Positions 6,113 through 6,963 of a stretch of DNA of 6,963 nucleotides are shown here, one piece after another (position 1 is the stretch's first letter; each line of letters opens with the position of its first letter). The stretch is from Patescibacteria group bacterium. GTDB lineage: Bacteria; Patescibacteriota; Dojkabacteria; SC72; T1SED10-24. A model generated the notes under the pieces. The model was not told the origin of the DNA and did not search any database. It saw only the letters and a list, made by a program, of their open reading frames with translations. Both the position numbers and the translations under genes were made by a program. The stretch covers positions 1 to 6,963 of the forward strand of contig SLSN01000017.1 of NCBI GenBank assembly GCA_007130415.1, read 5' to 3'.

Positions 6113-6484
6113 ATGATACAAAAAGAAACAAAAGTGAAAATTGCAGATAACAGTGGAGGGAAAATAGGCAAAGTTATTGGCATAAAAGGTAAGTCAAATT
6201 GCCACTTTGCAAGTTTGGGTGATGTTGTCATTGTCTCAATACAACAAGCGATACCTCGTGCCGCTATAAAAAAGCATCAGGTTGAAAGAGCAGTAGTTGT
6301 TAGGACTAAAAAAGAGGTTGGTAGAAAAGACGGGACATATATTAGATTTGATGAAAATGCTGTTGTTTTAATAGATCCTGTGAAGAAAACTCCAAAAGGT
6401 ACTCGTATTTTTGGACCAATAGCACGTGAATTAAAAGAGAGAGGATTTGATAAAATTATTTCTTTAGCACCTGAAGTACTATGA
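6113..6484 (+). CDS. rplN: 50S ribosomal protein L14
   Basis: L14 is a 50S interface protein that binds L19 and forms bridges to the 30S; it is also the target of the silencing factor RsfS in many bacteria. The 123-residue product is canonical: [89 protein letters not shown]. The C-terminus SLAPEVL is the family's normal end, which confirms TGA at 6482-6484 as a real stop. This is the only TGA stop in the window and results from the ATGA overlap with rplX. The ATG follows CTAAAAAAAT, without Shine-Dalgarno sequence. Confidence 0.99.
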   Translation: MIQKETKVKIADNSGGKIGKVIGIKGKSNCHFASLGDVVIVSIQQAIPRAAIKKHQVERAVVVRTKKEVGRKDGTYIRFDENAVVLIDPVKKTPKGTRIFGPIARELKERGFDKIISLAPEVL

Positions 6485-6855
6485 AGATAAAACGAAACGA
6501 TACAGTTAAAATATTGTATGGCAAAGATGCTGGTAAAACAGGTAAAGTATTGAAGGTTTTGCCTAGAGAAGATAAGGTCGTAGTTGAGGGTATGAACGTA
6601 TTTAAAAGGCATTTAAAGGGAGATGGTAGAAAAAGAAAATCAGAAATAGCAGATATCATTAAACCGATGAATGTGGCAAAAGTACAGTTAATTTGCCCTT
6701 CATGTAATAAACCTACCAGAGTAGGTATAAAAAAGGATGAGAGATTTTGTAAAAAATGTGAAAAGAAAATAGGTGAAGGTATTGAGAAAAAAGAAACTAA
6801 GACCCAAGAAAAAAAAATAAAATCTAAGACAAAATCTAAAACAAGTAAAAAATAA
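6481..6855 (+). CDS. rplX: 50S ribosomal protein L24, zinc-ribbon form with Lys-rich tail
   Basis: L24 is an assembly initiator of the 50S subunit. The N-terminal KOW domain is clear: [44 protein letters not shown] (residues 1-44). Residues 70-98 carry a four-cysteine ribbon, CPSC at 72-75 and CKKC at 90-93 with KPTRVG between, expected to bind zinc; this form is known in many bacterial L24 proteins. The product is 124 residues, about 20 longer than usual, through a low-complexity Lys/Thr/Ser tail from about residue 101 that is probably disordered and RNA-binding. The start overlaps rplN by four bases (ATGA) and the stop overlaps the rplE start by one (TAATG), so translation is probably coupled on both sides. 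Confidence 0.96.
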   Translation: MKIKRNDTVKILYGKDAGKTGKVLKVLPREDKVVVEGMNVFKRHLKGDGRKRKSEIADIIKPMNVAKVQLICPSCNKPTRVGIKKDERFCKKCEKKIGEGIEKKETKTQEKKIKSKTKSKTSKK

Positions 6856-6963
6856 TGAACAGATTAAGAAAACAATACACAACTAAATATAAAAAAGAAC
6901 TGCAAAAAGAACTAGGTTTGGATAGTATAATGGCTGTACCAAACTTAGAGAAAATTGTTGTTA
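6855..6963 (+). CDS. rplE: 50S ribosomal protein L5, 3' end cut by window edge
   Basis: Only the first 36 codons are present. They read [20 protein letters not shown], then GLDSIMAVPNLEKIVV, which matches the L5 opening (RLKEKY...L...FGYxNVMxVPRLEKIVVN). L5 binds 5S rRNA in the central protuberance and touches the P-site tRNA. The frame is open to the edge with no stop. The ATG shares one base with the rplX stop, and no Shine-Dalgarno sequence is visible. The position right after rplX is the standard spc operon order. Confidence 0.93.
   Translation, partial: MNRLRKQYTTKYKKELQKELGLDSIMAVPNLEKIVV

Noticed and set aside
6482..6490. TGA read as glycine (genetic code 25), extending L14 by Gly-Arg to a TAA
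   Set aside because: L14 ends at its normal C-terminus (SLAPEVL) at the TGA, and no other gene here has an in-frame TGA. A genome using UGA for Gly should show many.

Overview
The window is a stretch of a bacterial chromosome holding the end of the str operon and most of the S10-spc ribosomal protein operon. All genes are on the + strand. The order is tuf (5' end cut by the window), rpsJ, rplC, rplD, rplW, rplB, rpsS, rplV, rpsC, rplP, rpmC, rpsQ, rplN, rplX, rplE (3' end cut). This is the near-universal bacterial order with nothing inserted or missing. I see no RNA gene, mobile element, CRISPR array or accessory gene. The largest gap between genes is 66 bases.

The DNA is AT-rich (about 35-42% GC in the lines I counted). 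Nearly every start codon is preceded by an A/T-rich stretch without a Shine-Dalgarno match. Stops are TAA except rplC (TAG) and rplN (TGA, forced by an ATGA overlap). Reading frames carry no internal TGA, so the standard bacterial code fits and the UGA=Gly code of SR1/Gracilibacteria is not supported. The protein sequences (for example the compact L3, the zinc-ribbon L24, and S3 starting MGQKINAN) look like a low-GC member of Patescibacteria (Candidate Phyla Radiation). That placement is my inference from family resemblance, not a search result.

Layout: tuf (1-1139) is followed by an 8-bp GC-rich hairpin that looks like an intrinsic terminator or attenuator. rpsJ stands alone between that hairpin and a (TA)n-rich 46-base gap. 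From rplC to rplE the genes are packed, with overlaps at rplC/rplD, rplD/rplW, rplP/rpmC, rpmC/rpsQ, rplN/rplX and rplX/rplE and gaps of 2-18 bases elsewhere, so they are probably one transcript with translational coupling. The products build the 30S head (S10, S19, S3) and platform (S17), and the 50S core, tunnel and factor-side proteins (L3, L4, L23, L2, L22, L16, L29, L14, L24, L5). EF-Tu delivers aminoacyl-tRNA to the finished ribosome.

I found no new system. The points worth a second look are inside conserved genes. EF-Tu has lost the NKxD guanine-specificity motif and has changes in the G2 and G5 motifs. S3 lacks most of the basic residues credited with mRNA helicase activity at the mRNA entry. 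The tunnel-lining hairpin of L22 has unusual chemistry.
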